Assembly: GCA_947479455.1 (NCBI GenBank) | Contig: CANJZE010000009.1 | Coordinates: 81,662-145,661, forward strand | DNA: 64,000 nucleotides | Source: Bacteroidota bacterium | GTDB taxonomy: Bacteria; Bacteroidota; Bacteroidia; Chitinophagales; LD1 | Direction: 5' to 3' | Shown here: positions 29,435 through 38,502 of the stretch, in pieces | How positions within the stretch are numbered: position 1 is the first letter of the stretch | Layout of the letters: the number at the start of each line of letters is the position of its first letter | Position numbers and translations under genes: made by a program | Notes under the pieces: generated by a model | What the model was told of the DNA's origin: nothing | Databases searched by the model: none | Seen by the model: the letters and a program-made list of their open reading frames with translations, nothing else

Positions 29435-32400
29435 ATGAATAATCTATACACTCGCAAAATTGCCCATATCCTTACCTTCGCTTTTTTAGCGCTAAGTTTA
29501 GTTTCAAACGCCCAGCTTGGCAAAATTGACACTGCTTATTACCGTGGTAAAGGAATTGATTACAAGTGCACAGGTGGGCTTGTACTATCCGACAACTCGC
29601 TGATAGTAACCGGCCGTTTTGCTTATGCCAACGAAAGCCAAAATCAGTGCATTGTAAAATTGATGCCCGATGGCAGCACCGATAACTCATTTTCTATTGG
29701 CAGCGGAGCTGATGAGCATGTGAATGTAGTGGTTCGTCAACCCGATGGGAAATTGATTATTGGAGGAGACTTTATTCAATTCAACGGGCAAACTAAAAAC
29801 CGTTTAGCGCGTTTGAATGCTGATGGAAGCACCGATGCCACCTTTAACACAGGAACAGGTTTCAATGGTTCGGTGTATGCCATTTGCCTGCAACCCGATG
29901 GAAAAATTTTAATGGGCGGAACCTTCTTTACGTATAACGGAGATACGCTGGCTTATATCGTTCGTTTAAATTCAAACGGAACCCGAGATACTACTTTCAA
30001 TATTGGAACAGGATTTACCTATACCGTTTACAGTATAGAAAGACAAACAGATGGAAAATATATTGTAGGTGGTGACTTTACTTCCTACAATGGAAATACA
30101 GTTGCACGAATAGCTCGTCTTGATGCTACAGGCGCGCTCGATAACACATTTAATTCAGGAGGTGCAGGTGCTGATGGTATCGTGACCGTGGCCACAATTT
30201 TGCCAAGCGGAAAAATTATTGCCGCAGGGTATTTTGCAAATTATAATGGCGTATCGAGCCCTAGAATGGTTAGATTAAATTCTGATGGCTCTGCGGATGG
30301 CACATTTAACATAGGCACAGGTTTTAATCAAAATGTGAATGAAGTATGTGTACAAACCGATGGCAAAATTATGGCCACCGGAAATTTTACCACTTACAAA
30401 GGGGCTTCTATTACGCGCATCATTCGAATTGATACAGCCGGAAACCGAGATATGAGTTTCAATCCCGGTACGGGACCAAACTCTAGTTGTAATACCGTTT
30501 TTATGAACCCCGATGGAAAAGTTTATGTAGGTGGTTTCTTTACTCAAATTGATTCGTTCGCACGCTTACATTTTGCCCGTCTGTTAGCTACCGGCTTTGT
30601 TGACCAAAGTTTCTTTTACGATTCAAAAGTTAACAATCCAATTCTGGCTATTGCCTTTCAAAAAAATGGCAAGGCAATTATTGGTGGACAGTTCACTAAA
30701 TACAATTCCATTTCAGCCAATAGAATTGCCCGATTAACTAATGACGGAAGTTTAGATCCTACCTTTACTATAGGTACAGGGGCAAACAATACCATTCGAA
30801 CTATTGCTGTATTGCCGAACGATAAAATTTTAATTGGTGGCGATTTTACAACCTACAACGGGGTTGCCCGAAATAGAATTGCGCAGTTAAATGCCGATGG
30901 CACATTGGATAATAGTTTTACAGTAGGTACAGGCGCCCAAAGCACGGTCTACTCCATTGTTGCATTAAGCAGCGGTAAAATTATTGTTGGTGGAAAATTC
31001 ATTAGCTATAACGGCACAGCATGCAATCGCATAGTCCAATTAAACAGCAATGGAACCTACGACAACAGTTTGGTGATAGGAACTGGATTCAACAACATTG
31101 TTTACAAATTATTGATACAGCCCGATGGGAAAATTTTAGCAGGAGGTTCGTTTACAACATACAACGGCACCGCCCAAAACCGAATTGTCAGACTTACTAC
31201 CGCAGGAGCACTAGATGCCGGTTTTACGATAGGCTCAGGTGCATCGGGAACTGTTTTAGCTATGACCCTTCAACCCGATGGGAAAATTGTTATTGGTGGT
31301 GCGTTTACAAAATACAATGCCATTACTCACAATCGCATAGCCCGATTAAATACAGACGGAACTATTGACGGAACTTATAACGCCTCTATTGGTTCGCAGG
31401 TAAATGATCTTGTGTTTATGAACAACACGGCATTTTTTACAGGTGGCGTGTTAGTTGGTGGTGTGTTTACTTTGGTAAATACGGTAGCTTGCAGCAGAGT
31501 CATTTTTCTAGACAACAACGGTGCCATTGATAATGTAAACTATTACACCGGAAGTGGACTGGATAACACACTATTCGCTATGGCCATTAACCCCGTGCTC
31601 CGTAAAATATTTATTGGTGGAGATTTTAAGGGTGCACAGTCGCGTATTGCGAATCGTTTGGCAGGCTTCAGAAATACTTACATTGACTTTGAAAGTGTAT
31701 CACCCATTCTTTGCCCCGGAGCTGTTTCTCAAGTTTATTTCAGCAAAGCCGAAACATTTTATGGTAACAATAATTTTATAGTTCAACTCTCCGATTCTAC
31801 AGGCGATTTTACAAATGCAAGTGACATAGGCACACAATCATCGGTTGATATTGGTCACGATTCGATTACCATTAATATTCCGATCAACACACCTGCGGGT
31901 AGCAATTATCTAGTGCGCATTATTTCTACAAATCCTAACGACACCAGCAGTATTTCATCGGCTATACTTATTACTGCCCCTACCGCACAAACAGTTAGCG
32001 CCAGCGGGCCCACCACTTTTTGCAGTGGCGGTAGTGTAATTTTAAGTGTGCCTGCCGGTGGAAACTATACCTGGAGTAATGGCGAGGTTAGTTCGGCTAT
32101 AACAGTAACTCAATCGGGAAGTTATGCTGTAACGGCAGACTATTCGGGTTGTGCAGCAGCATCAAACCCTACAGCGGTAACTGTAGAAGCATCACCGGAC
32201 TCTTCTGTTGCTATCTCGAATATTGGTTTGTGTGGGGGCGGCAATGCTATTCTTACAGCAGCAGCGGGGTTAACCTATAACTGGAGTAATTCTGAAACAA
32301 CACAGGTTATTAATATAACCCAATCTGGTTCTTATACGGTTTCTGTAGCTGCCGGAAACGGTTGTGGTGCTGATTCCACTTTCTATTTTGACTTTACTGC

Positions 32401-33097
32401 TTACTTCGATAGTAATTTAATTACAGTTGCCGGGCCTACTACTTTTTGTGCGGGAGGAAGTGTTATACTTTCTTCGTTGCCTGGGTTTAGTTATTCATGG
32501 AGCAATGGCGCTTCAACGCAAAGCACAACTATCTCTGCCAGCGGAGATTATGTAGTAACTGTTTCTGATGGAGGATGTGCAGATACGTCTTCGGCCATAC
32601 AAGTAACCGCCTATCCGTTGCCTACTATTTCTTTCAGTTTGCCGAGCGATACAATTTGCAGCAATGGAGGTACCATTAATTTAACTGCAACACCAAGTGG
32701 TGGAGCCTTCACCGGCAATGGAGTAACAGGAACAAGTTTTGACCCGTTGACTTTTAGCGGAACCAACGTGGTTATTCTGTATGATTATACCGATGGAAAT
32801 TCGTGTTCAAATTCGAAGAGCGATACCGTTTTTGTGGATGTGTGCACAGGCGTAAACGAAATTGCCGATAACACAATTAGCATTTTTCCTAATCCGGCAA
32901 CAAATGCGTTGTTCATTAGCAGCTCTTCAAATGACTTAAAGAATTTAGAAATTCTGAATCTTGTTGGGCAAACTGTGTTGAGATTAAATAATGAAAACAG
33001 ACAAAGCCATATTTCTTTAGATATTTCATTCCTAGCCACAGGAACTTATTTTGTAAAAACCGGGAATAAAAAATTCAGATTTGTGAAGGCGGAGTAA
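29435..33097 (+). CDS. Delta-60 repeat beta-propeller protein with T9SS type A sorting domain
   Basis: 1220 residues: signal peptide (about 1-27), about a dozen delta-60 repeats of roughly 50-55 residues with the pattern QPDGKILxGGxFTxYNG ... RLNxDGxxDxTFNxGTG (about 45-745), three Ig-like domains with Cys pairs (FCSGGSVILSVPAGGNYTW and similar, about 850-1130), and a C-terminal sorting domain (SIFPNPATNALFIS ... GTYFVKTGNKKFRFVKAE). It should be exported through the T9SS and anchored at the surface. Repeats are even in length, suggesting internal duplication. A strong terminator follows. No functional partner nearby. Confidence 0.9.
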   Translation: MNNLYTRKIAHILTFAFLALSLVSNAQLGKIDTAYYRGKGIDYKCTGGLVLSDNSLIVTGRFAYANESQNQCIVKLMPDGSTDNSFSIGSGADEHVNVVVRQPDGKLIIGGDFIQFNGQTKNRLARLNADGSTDATFNTGTGFNGSVYAICLQPDGKILMGGTFFTYNGDTLAYIVRLNSNGTRDTTFNIGTGFTYTVYSIERQTDGKYIVGGDFTSYNGNTVARIARLDATGALDNTFNSGGAGADGIVTVATILPSGKIIAAGYFANYNGVSSPRMVRLNSDGSADGTFNIGTGFNQNVNEVCVQTDGKIMATGNFTTYKGASITRIIRIDTAGNRDMSFNPGTGPNSSCNTVFMNPDGKVYVGGFFTQIDSFARLHFARLLATGFVDQSFFYDSKVNNPILAIAFQKNGKAIIGGQFTKYNSISANRIARLTNDGSLDPTFTIGTGANNTIRTIAVLPNDKILIGGDFTTYNGVARNRIAQLNADGTLDNSFTVGTGAQSTVYSIVALSSGKIIVGGKFISYNGTACNRIVQLNSNGTYDNSLVIGTGFNNIVYKLLIQPDGKILAGGSFTTYNGTAQNRIVRLTTAGALDAGFTIGSGASGTVLAMTLQPDGKIVIGGAFTKYNAITHNRIARLNTDGTIDGTYNASIGSQVNDLVFMNNTAFFTGGVLVGGVFTLVNTVACSRVIFLDNNGAIDNVNYYTGSGLDNTLFAMAINPVLRKIFIGGDFKGAQSRIANRLAGFRNTYIDFESVSPILCPGAVSQVYFSKAETFYGNNNFIVQLSDSTGDFTNASDIGTQSSVDIGHDSITINIPINTPAGSNYLVRIISTNPNDTSSISSAILITAPTAQTVSASGPTTFCSGGSVILSVPAGGNYTWSNGEVSSAITVTQSGSYAVTADYSGCAAASNPTAVTVEASPDSSVAISNIGLCGGGNAILTAAAGLTYNWSNSETTQVINITQSGSYTVSVAAGNGCGADSTFYFDFTAYFDSNLITVAGPTTFCAGGSVILSSLPGFSYSWSNGASTQSTTISASGDYVVTVSDGGCADTSSAIQVTAYPLPTISFSLPSDTICSNGGTINLTATPSGGAFTGNGVTGTSFDPLTFSGTNVVILYDYTDGNSCSNSKSDTVFVDVCTGVNEIADNTISIFPNPATNALFISSSSNDLKNLEILNLVGQTVLRLNNENRQSHISLDISFLATGTYFVKTGNKKFRFVKAE

Positions 33098-33115
33098 AAT
33101 ATATACCGAAAATAA

Positions 33116-33153
33116 AAGCCTGCCTTAGAAATGTAGCAGGCTTTTTTATTTTT
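33116..33153 (+). terminator. Rho-independent terminator
   Basis: Eight-bp arms AAGCCTGC and GCAGGCTT with a 12-base loop, followed by a T-rich tract. It lies 18 bp after the stop of the delta-60 repeat protein gene. Confidence 0.85.
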
Positions 33154-33272
33154 TACTACCGAAGAAGCAAGGCTCACTGCATTTTTATTTTGTGGTATTG
33201 TTCAAACCACAACCTTGATTGTACGTTTAGCTTAACTGGTTTAAAGAAGAAGTTAAAAAGCAGATGCCTTTA

Positions 33273-33878
33273 CTACAACAAAGTCCCTTTATCATCAAAC
33301 GCGATTAGGGAAACAACAGAAGGATTGAGAAAATATTTCTCTCGCGTAATTTCCCAATTCAACATTTCGTTTTCTTGACTTCGATCTTTTTGAACGTGCG
33401 TCAATGCGTTATTACACAAACCAAATCCGGTTCGTGCTGCCACCCTTATACTGGCTAAATTGTTTTTGTGGCAACAAATGACCATTCGCTCAAGGCCTTC
33501 AATTTCAAACCCAACTTTGGTTAAGGCAAAAACAATTTCGGTGGCTATTCCTTCCTTGATGTAATTCACGTTTACCCAATAACCAATCTCCCGCGCAGTT
33601 GGTTCCACCCGTGTATGCAATCCTGTTGAAGCTATCAATTGAGTTTCATTTTTATTGAAAACACCCAACACATAATCTTCTCCCTGCTCAAATTGTGTTT
33701 GAAATTTTTGTATGCGAACAATTTTTTCGTCCAGTGTTTGAGGTTCATCTTTTGCCCAAGGCATCCAGGGCTTTAAATGGTCTAAACTTTCGTCAATAGA
33801 TTTTTTGAGTAGCAATGCATCTGCTTCTTTATAACAACGAATAACCAAGCGGTCTGTTTCTATTCGGTAAGTTTTCAT
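33273..33878 (-). CDS. RimJ/RimL-type GNAT N-acetyltransferase
   Basis: About 201 residues from ATG 33878 (MKTYRIETDRLVIRCYKEADA, the standard RimJ/RimL opening). It includes EIGYWVNVNYIKEGIATEIV, where the acetyl-CoA pyrophosphate loop lies, and LASIRVAARTGF near the C-terminus. Longer frames to 34013 run into the preceding aldehyde dehydrogenase gene and are not needed. It starts 25 bp after that gene stops and is probably cotranscribed. Substrate (a ribosomal protein N-terminus or a small amine) unknown. Ends in TAG. Confidence 0.8.
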   Translation of the reverse strand: MKTYRIETDRLVIRCYKEADALLLKKSIDESLDHLKPWMPWAKDEPQTLDEKIVRIQKFQTQFEQGEDYVLGVFNKNETQLIASTGLHTRVEPTAREIGYWVNVNYIKEGIATEIVFALTKVGFEIEGLERMVICCHKNNLASIRVAARTGFGLCNNALTHVQKDRSQENEMLNWEITREKYFLNPSVVSLIAFDDKGTLL

Positions 33879-33903
33879 TCGGGCATTAGTGGCATTCCAA
33901 CTA

Positions 33904-35265
33904 TTACTTTCGTAAATGCAAACCCTTGGGTTGCGTAAACGCTCGCAAGCCCGCATGCGATAATGTTGCTCCAAAACCCGAATGCTTTCTTCCACTCCAG
34001 GGTAAGGCTGCACTCACGCGGTCGCAACAGTTCCAATAGCCCGTTCCGCTGTTCATAGCGGAAAGAATTTTTTCTGCACGCGGTTGTGATGATGAATAGA
34101 CGGAAGAAGTTAAACCATACTCTGTATCGTTCATTAATTGAATTGCCTCTTCATCGCTATTCACTTTTTGAATACCTATGATGGGTCCGAAACTTTCATC
34201 GCGCATTACGCTCATATTGTGATTCACATCAACGAGCACAGTCGGTTCGAAGAAGTAACCTTTCCCTTCTACTCTTTTTCCTCCGCTTAAAACTTTCGCG
34301 CCTTTCGAAACTGCATCCTTCACTTGTCCCTCAACAAATTCTAATTGTGGTTTGCGTGTAATTGCGCCTATGTAAACATCCTCATTCGGATTACCGAGTT
34401 TCCAGCTCTTCACTTCTTTCAAAAACTCATCTACATAAGCATCGTAAACTTTTTCGTGTACGTAAATGCGTTCAACGCTACAACAACTTTGTCCGTTGTT
34501 GTAAAAAGCCCCATCCGCAGTTCCTGCGGCTATTGATTTAATATCGGCAACATCATCGGCAACATATAACGGGTCTTTGCCGCCAAGTTCCAATTGACAA
34601 GGAACCATTTTGTGCGCCACTTTTTCATAAATGTATTGACCCGTTTTGTAAGAGCCGGTGAAATAGTATCCATCGAAACTCATTTCAAGCAATGTTTTCC
34701 CAACTTCTCCTGCGCCAATGGCAATTTGAAAAACATCGTCAGGCACGCCCGCTTGTTTCAAAAACTTTTCAATTTCTAAACCTGTGAGCGAAGAAAATTC
34801 AGAAGGCTTATATATAACCGCATTGCCAGCCAACAAAGCCGGAACAAAAACATTTGTTCCAACCAAGTAAGGATAATTCCATGCGCTGATATTGCAGATA
34901 ACCCCAAGTGCTTCGTAGCGAATTACTTCTTTCATATTCGCATCTTCGTTCATCACTTCATCGCTCAGAAATTTTTCTGCGTTATCCGTCAGCCATTTTA
35001 TTCTGGTGCATGCTCCGTTTACTTCATTGCGACTTTGTTGCAATGGCTTACCAACTTCACTGGTAAGTACGCGAGCTAATTCTTCAATATTTTCTTTCAA
35101 CAACACCGAAAATTTTTGGAGCACTGCAATTCTATCTTTCAATGAAACAGCATTCCATTTTTTCTGACCTTGTGTAAGCGTTTCGAATTTTTGTTGAAGA
35201 GAATTGGTGTTGTCTTCTTTTAGGTCTGCAATAATTTCTTCGGTAGCAGGATTTGCAATTTTCAT
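33904..35265 (-). CDS. Aldehyde dehydrogenase family protein
   Basis: 453 residues with a complete ALDH core: NAD-binding ISAWNYPYLVGTNVFVPALLAGNAVIYKPSE, catalytic Glu in QLELGGKDPLYVADD (about residue 230) and catalytic Cys in FYNNGQSCCSVERIYVHE (about 265). The C-terminal SGRKHSGFGATLSHAGLRAFTQPK is typical. It resembles succinate-semialdehyde-type enzymes acting in the cytosol, but the substrate cannot be read from sequence. The left 9-bp repeat array of the GxxExxY element ends upstream in its 5-prime leader. Confidence 0.88.
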   Translation of the reverse strand: MKIANPATEEIIADLKEDNTNSLQQKFETLTQGQKKWNAVSLKDRIAVLQKFSVLLKENIEELARVLTSEVGKPLQQSRNEVNGACTRIKWLTDNAEKFLSDEVMNEDANMKEVIRYEALGVICNISAWNYPYLVGTNVFVPALLAGNAVIYKPSEFSSLTGLEIEKFLKQAGVPDDVFQIAIGAGEVGKTLLEMSFDGYYFTGSYKTGQYIYEKVAHKMVPCQLELGGKDPLYVADDVADIKSIAAGTADGAFYNNGQSCCSVERIYVHEKVYDAYVDEFLKEVKSWKLGNPNEDVYIGAITRKPQLEFVEGQVKDAVSKGAKVLSGGKRVEGKGYFFEPTVLVDVNHNMSVMRDESFGPIIGIQKVNSDEEAIQLMNDTEYGLTSSVYSSSQPRAEKILSAMNSGTGYWNCCDRVSAALPWSGRKHSGFGATLSHAGLRAFTQPKGLHLRK

Positions 35266-35279
35266 AGATAAAAATTAAC

Positions 35280-35306
35280 CACTGAGGACATTAAGGTCAC
35301 TAAGTG
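35280..35306 (+). repeat. 9-bp repeat array, left flank of the GxxExxY gene
   Basis: Three contiguous 9-bp units, CACTGAGGA, CATTAAGGT and CACTAAGTG, variants of CACTAAGGD. Matching arrays stand on the other side of the gene at 35747-35807. Confidence 0.7.
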
Positions 35307-35318
35307 TTGTTTTCAAAT

Positions 35319-35729
35319 TTATTCTTTAGGTAAGTCAGCAAACTTTTCGGTTACAAAATGCTTAGTAGTGTCAATAATTTTTGTCGAATTAAAATTAATG
35401 AGAACGCCTTTGTAGTTGTCGGTTAATTTTAGATAAGTAATTATTTGTGCTTCGTGAATTGGCAACAAAGACTCCACAGCTTTCAATTCAACAACAACTT
35501 CATCTTCGACTAAAATGTCAATTACCAAATGTCCGCCCAAATCAATTCCTTTGTATAAAACAGGTATTCGAACTTGCGATGCCGCTTGCAATCCTACTTT
35601 TTTCAATTCATAAAGCAAACACAATTCATAAACAGATTCGAGCAATCCTGGACCTTGATGTTTATTTACCTCAATAGCACAACCAACAACCTTGTAAGCA
35701 ATATTATTAAGGTATTTCTGAGTAATCAT
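35319..35729 (-). CDS. GxxExxY family protein (PD-(D/E)xK-like)
   Basis: 136 residues. The family name motif reads GLLESVYE near residue 27. It is followed by a nuclease-like core: GHLVIDILVEDEVVVELKAVE, in which Asp ... Glu-x-Lys is placed as in PD-(D/E)xK folds, and a conserved EAQIITYLKLTD helix. The biochemical role of the family is not established. The gene is enclosed by arrays of 9-bp repeats on both sides and separates two unrelated metabolic genes, which suggests that it travels as a unit. Confidence 0.85.
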   Translation of the reverse strand: MITQKYLNNIAYKVVGCAIEVNKHQGPGLLESVYELCLLYELKKVGLQAASQVRIPVLYKGIDLGGHLVIDILVEDEVVVELKAVESLLPIHEAQIITYLKLTDNYKGVLINFNSTKIIDTTKHFVTEKFADLPKE

Positions 35730-35746
35730 GATTTTAAAAGTATTGC

Positions 35747-35807
35747 CACTAAGGGTACAAAGTTCATTTAGAAATTCAAAACCTTAATGACCTAAGTGTT
35801 CTTAGTG
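35747..35807. repeat. 9-bp repeat arrays, right flank of the GxxExxY gene
   Basis: A plus-oriented array (CACTAAGGG, TACAAAGTT, CATTTAGAA at 35747-35773) is followed by a minus-oriented one (CATTAAGGT, CACTTAGGT, CACTAAGAA read from 35781-35807 on the minus strand). The last unit contains the stop codon of the neighbouring amidotransferase gene. Confidence 0.65.
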
Positions 35808-36500
35808 GTTAGCTACTGCCTTTAAAAAACTTTCTCTAATATTTTTCGAACAAACTTCATCTGCTTTCATTCTTTCAGGATGCCATTGCACTGCCAACAT
35901 CCACGCCTCGCCTTCTTTTTCTTTCCATTCTACTGCTTCAATTACTCCATCTTCTGAAACTGCTGTAGCCACTAATTCATCACTCAATTTTCCAATTGCC
36001 TGATGATGTGCACCATTTATATTTGCAGAATTGCTTCCTGCAATTTCTTTCATCAACGAATTTTCGGAAATAGAAATAGTGTGTTCATCATCAACATCAT
36101 TCATTCTGCGGTGGTTTTTCTTTCCTGCTTCTTCCAAATCCTGAATTAAATCTCCACCCAGCGCAACATTCACTAATTGCAAACCGCGACAAATTGCGAG
36201 AACCGGAAGATTGAAATTCAATGCAGTTTCAAAAACGTGCATTTCAAATTCATCGCGGTCTTCATTGAACTTTCCATCGCCATTCGGAAATTCAGTTCTT
36301 TCATTTTCATAAAAACGCGGATGAATATCTACGCCACCGGTCAATACAATTCCATCGCAATCCTCAACTAAATCCCACACCTCATCTAAATTGTGTTTCT
36401 CCCAATGCAGTTCTACAATTTCAATATTGTCGTCATTGCCTTTTACCCACTTTGGATAATTTTCGTAACGTGTTTCGGAGAAGGTGAGTCCAATTTTCAT
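35802..36500 (-). CDS. Class I glutamine amidotransferase-like hydrolase (peptidase C26, PuuD-like)
   Basis: About 232 residues from ATG 36500 (MKIGLTFSETRYENYPKWV). It has the nucleophile elbow AICRGLQLVNVALGG with catalytic Cys near residue 102, and the His-Glu pair in AVQWHPERM. These are the triad residues of gamma-glutamyl-gamma-aminobutyrate hydrolase-type proteins. It likely hydrolyses a gamma-glutamyl amide in the cytosol. An upstream GTG/ATG extension to 36551 overlaps AT-rich non-coding sequence. Its terminal Asn-His-stop is encoded inside a 9-bp repeat of the adjacent GxxExxY element. Confidence 0.85.
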   Translation of the reverse strand: MKIGLTFSETRYENYPKWVKGNDDNIEIVELHWEKHNLDEVWDLVEDCDGIVLTGGVDIHPRFYENERTEFPNGDGKFNEDRDEFEMHVFETALNFNLPVLAICRGLQLVNVALGGDLIQDLEEAGKKNHRRMNDVDDEHTISISENSLMKEIAGSNSANINGAHHQAIGKLSDELVATAVSEDGVIEAVEWKEKEGEAWMLAVQWHPERMKADEVCSKNIRESFLKAVANH

Positions 36501-36630
36501 AACAAGTATTGAGTAGTTAGTATTGAGTATTAAGACAAATGCAAAATACAAATTCGCTTCGCGATGATTACACAGATAACAGCCATTGATTGCATCGATA
36601 ATACAAATTGCAAAAGTGAGTTTGTATTAA

Positions 36631-36656
36631 AGTCCCCTTTAGGGGATTTAGGGGTT
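36631..36656. repeat. G/C-run palindromic repeat
   Basis: CCCCTTTAGGGG (36634-36645) followed by ATTTAGGGG, directly next to the stop codon of the alcohol dehydrogenase gene. It may act as a weak terminator, but has no following T-run on the minus strand. A related C/G-run sequence lies at 4873-4893. Confidence 0.4.
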
Positions 36657-37796
36657 TTATAACGCTTCTCCATACAGTTGTCTGAAATCATTTCTGCTCA
36701 CCTGCTTCGGATTATTCGGATGTGCAAAATCGGCAAATGCTAAATCGGCCAGTGTTTCCAAATGTTCTTCCTTCACACCAATGTCGCGCAGCTTATGCGG
36801 AATGTTTATTCGTGTATTCAAATCGAAAAGATAATTCACTACACCGTTTCCTGTTTCATCTTTCAAGTCAAGCGTGCGGGCAATTCGTTTGAATTTATCT
36901 TCGAAACCTGCTATGTTGAATTTCATTCCGTAAGGAATGTTTACCGCATTCGCAAGACCGTGATGCGTATCTAATAAACTCGAAAGCGGATGCGCCAATG
37001 AGTGAACAACGCCTAAACCTTTTTGAAATGCGATTGCACCCATCATAGAAGCGAGCAACATATTTGAGCGTGATTCCACATCAGGATTCTTCACCGCTTT
37101 TTCAAGTGAGAGAGAAATCAAGCGCATTCCTTCCAGGGCAATACCATCGCAAATAGGATGATAATTTTTTGCAAGGAAGGCTTCCATGTTATGCGTTAGC
37201 GCATCCATGCCGGTAGCTGCTGTAATGAAACCCGGAAGTTCCATCGTGAGCATAGGGTCTGCGAAAACAATTTTTGCAAGCAACTTTGGTGAGAAGAGAA
37301 TTTTCTTTTGATGCGTTTCATCATCGGCAATAATGGCACTGCGACCAACTTCGCTACCGGTGCCTGCAGTGGTAGGAATGGTTACAAAATGCGGAACATC
37401 GTTGGTTACATAAACATCACCACCAATCAAATCATCATACTTAAATAAATCTTCGCGGTGATTGATGCGAAGTAAAATCGCTCGTGCTACATCCAATCCT
37501 GCACCTCCGCCAATTCCAACAATGCAATCTGCTTGGTGATTATCGTAAGCATCGCTGCCCGCATACACATCACTCTTCACGGGGTTCTTGTGAATATTGC
37601 TGAAGGTTTCAACCGCAAATCCTTTCGTTTTTAAATCATCAACAATACTTTTGAAAAAACCAAGTTGCGCAACGTTCGGGTCGGTAACCAATAGCGGACG
37701 GCTGATATTGTTCTTCTTTAAATAATCGGGAAGTTCCTTTACTACACCAGCTCCGAAACGAATAGTAGTTGGAAAATTGAATTGGCTAATAGACAT
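36657..37796 (-). CDS. Iron-containing alcohol dehydrogenase
   Basis: 379 residues of the group III (Fe-ADH) family: GGGAGLDVARA and TTAGTGSEVGRSAII form the NAD(P) site. Metal ligands lie in DALTHNMEAF and HSLAHPLSSLLDTHHGLANA, with His residues spaced as in the family. It oxidises or reduces an alcohol/aldehyde in the cytosol; substrate unknown. Neighbouring aldehyde dehydrogenase and amidotransferase genes lie on the same strand, though separated from it by intergenic repeats, so shared function is only possible. Confidence 0.9.
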   Translation of the reverse strand: MSISQFNFPTTIRFGAGVVKELPDYLKKNNISRPLLVTDPNVAQLGFFKSIVDDLKTKGFAVETFSNIHKNPVKSDVYAGSDAYDNHQADCIVGIGGGAGLDVARAILLRINHREDLFKYDDLIGGDVYVTNDVPHFVTIPTTAGTGSEVGRSAIIADDETHQKKILFSPKLLAKIVFADPMLTMELPGFITAATGMDALTHNMEAFLAKNYHPICDGIALEGMRLISLSLEKAVKNPDVESRSNMLLASMMGAIAFQKGLGVVHSLAHPLSSLLDTHHGLANAVNIPYGMKFNIAGFEDKFKRIARTLDLKDETGNGVVNYLFDLNTRINIPHKLRDIGVKEEHLETLADLAFADFAHPNNPKQVSRNDFRQLYGEAL

Positions 37797-37896
37797 TAGA
37801 CGTTAGATTTAATATGTTAGACAAATGCAAAAACTGAAGCGCGAACTTAGCAGAGTGAAAGAGAAAAATAAAACTTTGGAGAAAAACTTTCATCAC

Positions 37897-37928
37897 GGTC
37901 TGCACCAAAGGTCTGACCTGATAAAAAC
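37897..37928. repeat. Imperfect palindrome, intergenic copy of a repeat also found inside an ALDH gene
   Basis: GGTCTGCACCAAAGGTC followed by TGACCTGATAAAAAC. It aligns over about 30 bases with 57371-57401, which is within a coding sequence. It ends at the stop codon of the lipoprotein gene. Confidence 0.55.
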
Positions 37929-38396
37929 TTAGTTGCGAAGGAAAATAATCTTGGGACCATCAACAGGCGAATTGTCAATGATGAGATAGTTGCCGCAGAT
38001 TCTTACACCGCCAATAGCGCCATGCACTTCGGGATGAGAGGAAGTAAAAGTATCAGTAATCGAAATTCCTGATTCATAGCTTTGGTAAAAAGTATAATTA
38101 GCATTGGAAGTAAAATTGCCGTTCTCGTAAACCTTCAAATTTCCATTTTCGTGAAACTCATAAGCATAATTGAAAGTATCGGTACAGGGGTTTGTTTTTG
38201 CTTGTGTCCAACTGCTAATGGTTTGTGTCCAGTTCCATTTACCTAACAACAATGGCTTCACGTAGTTTGAATCGGTAATGCAATCACCTATTCCTAATTC
38301 GGGTTCGGCACAAAGATTTTGAATAGTCTTGGTTTCCTTTTTACAACAAGAAGAGATGAAGAGGATAGTAAGCAGAAGGGCAACAATGTTTTTCAT
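37929..38396 (-). CDS. Hypothetical lipoprotein
   Basis: 155 residues with a lipoprotein signal (MKNIVALLLTILFISSCCKK; lipobox Cys at residue 17 or 18). The mature part has LLLGKWNWTQTISSWTQ, YAYEFHENGNLKVYENG and a C-terminal ICGNYLIIDNSPVDGPKIIFLRN, resembling small lipocalin-like beta-barrels of Bacteroidota outer membranes. No enzymatic motif. It is divergent from the peptide transporter gene. Confidence 0.7.
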   Translation of the reverse strand: MKNIVALLLTILFISSCCKKETKTIQNLCAEPELGIGDCITDSNYVKPLLLGKWNWTQTISSWTQAKTNPCTDTFNYAYEFHENGNLKVYENGNFTSNANYTFYQSYESGISITDTFTSSHPEVHGAIGGVRICGNYLIIDNSPVDGPKIIFLRN

Positions 38397-38502
38397 GTTT
38401 CAATAACGCTTGAAAATACATAATGGTTGCTTGAATAGTCAATTTAAAAAAACCAGTTTTACAATTCACATATTCATTTAGTTTCACAAAAAATAAAAAT
38501 TC

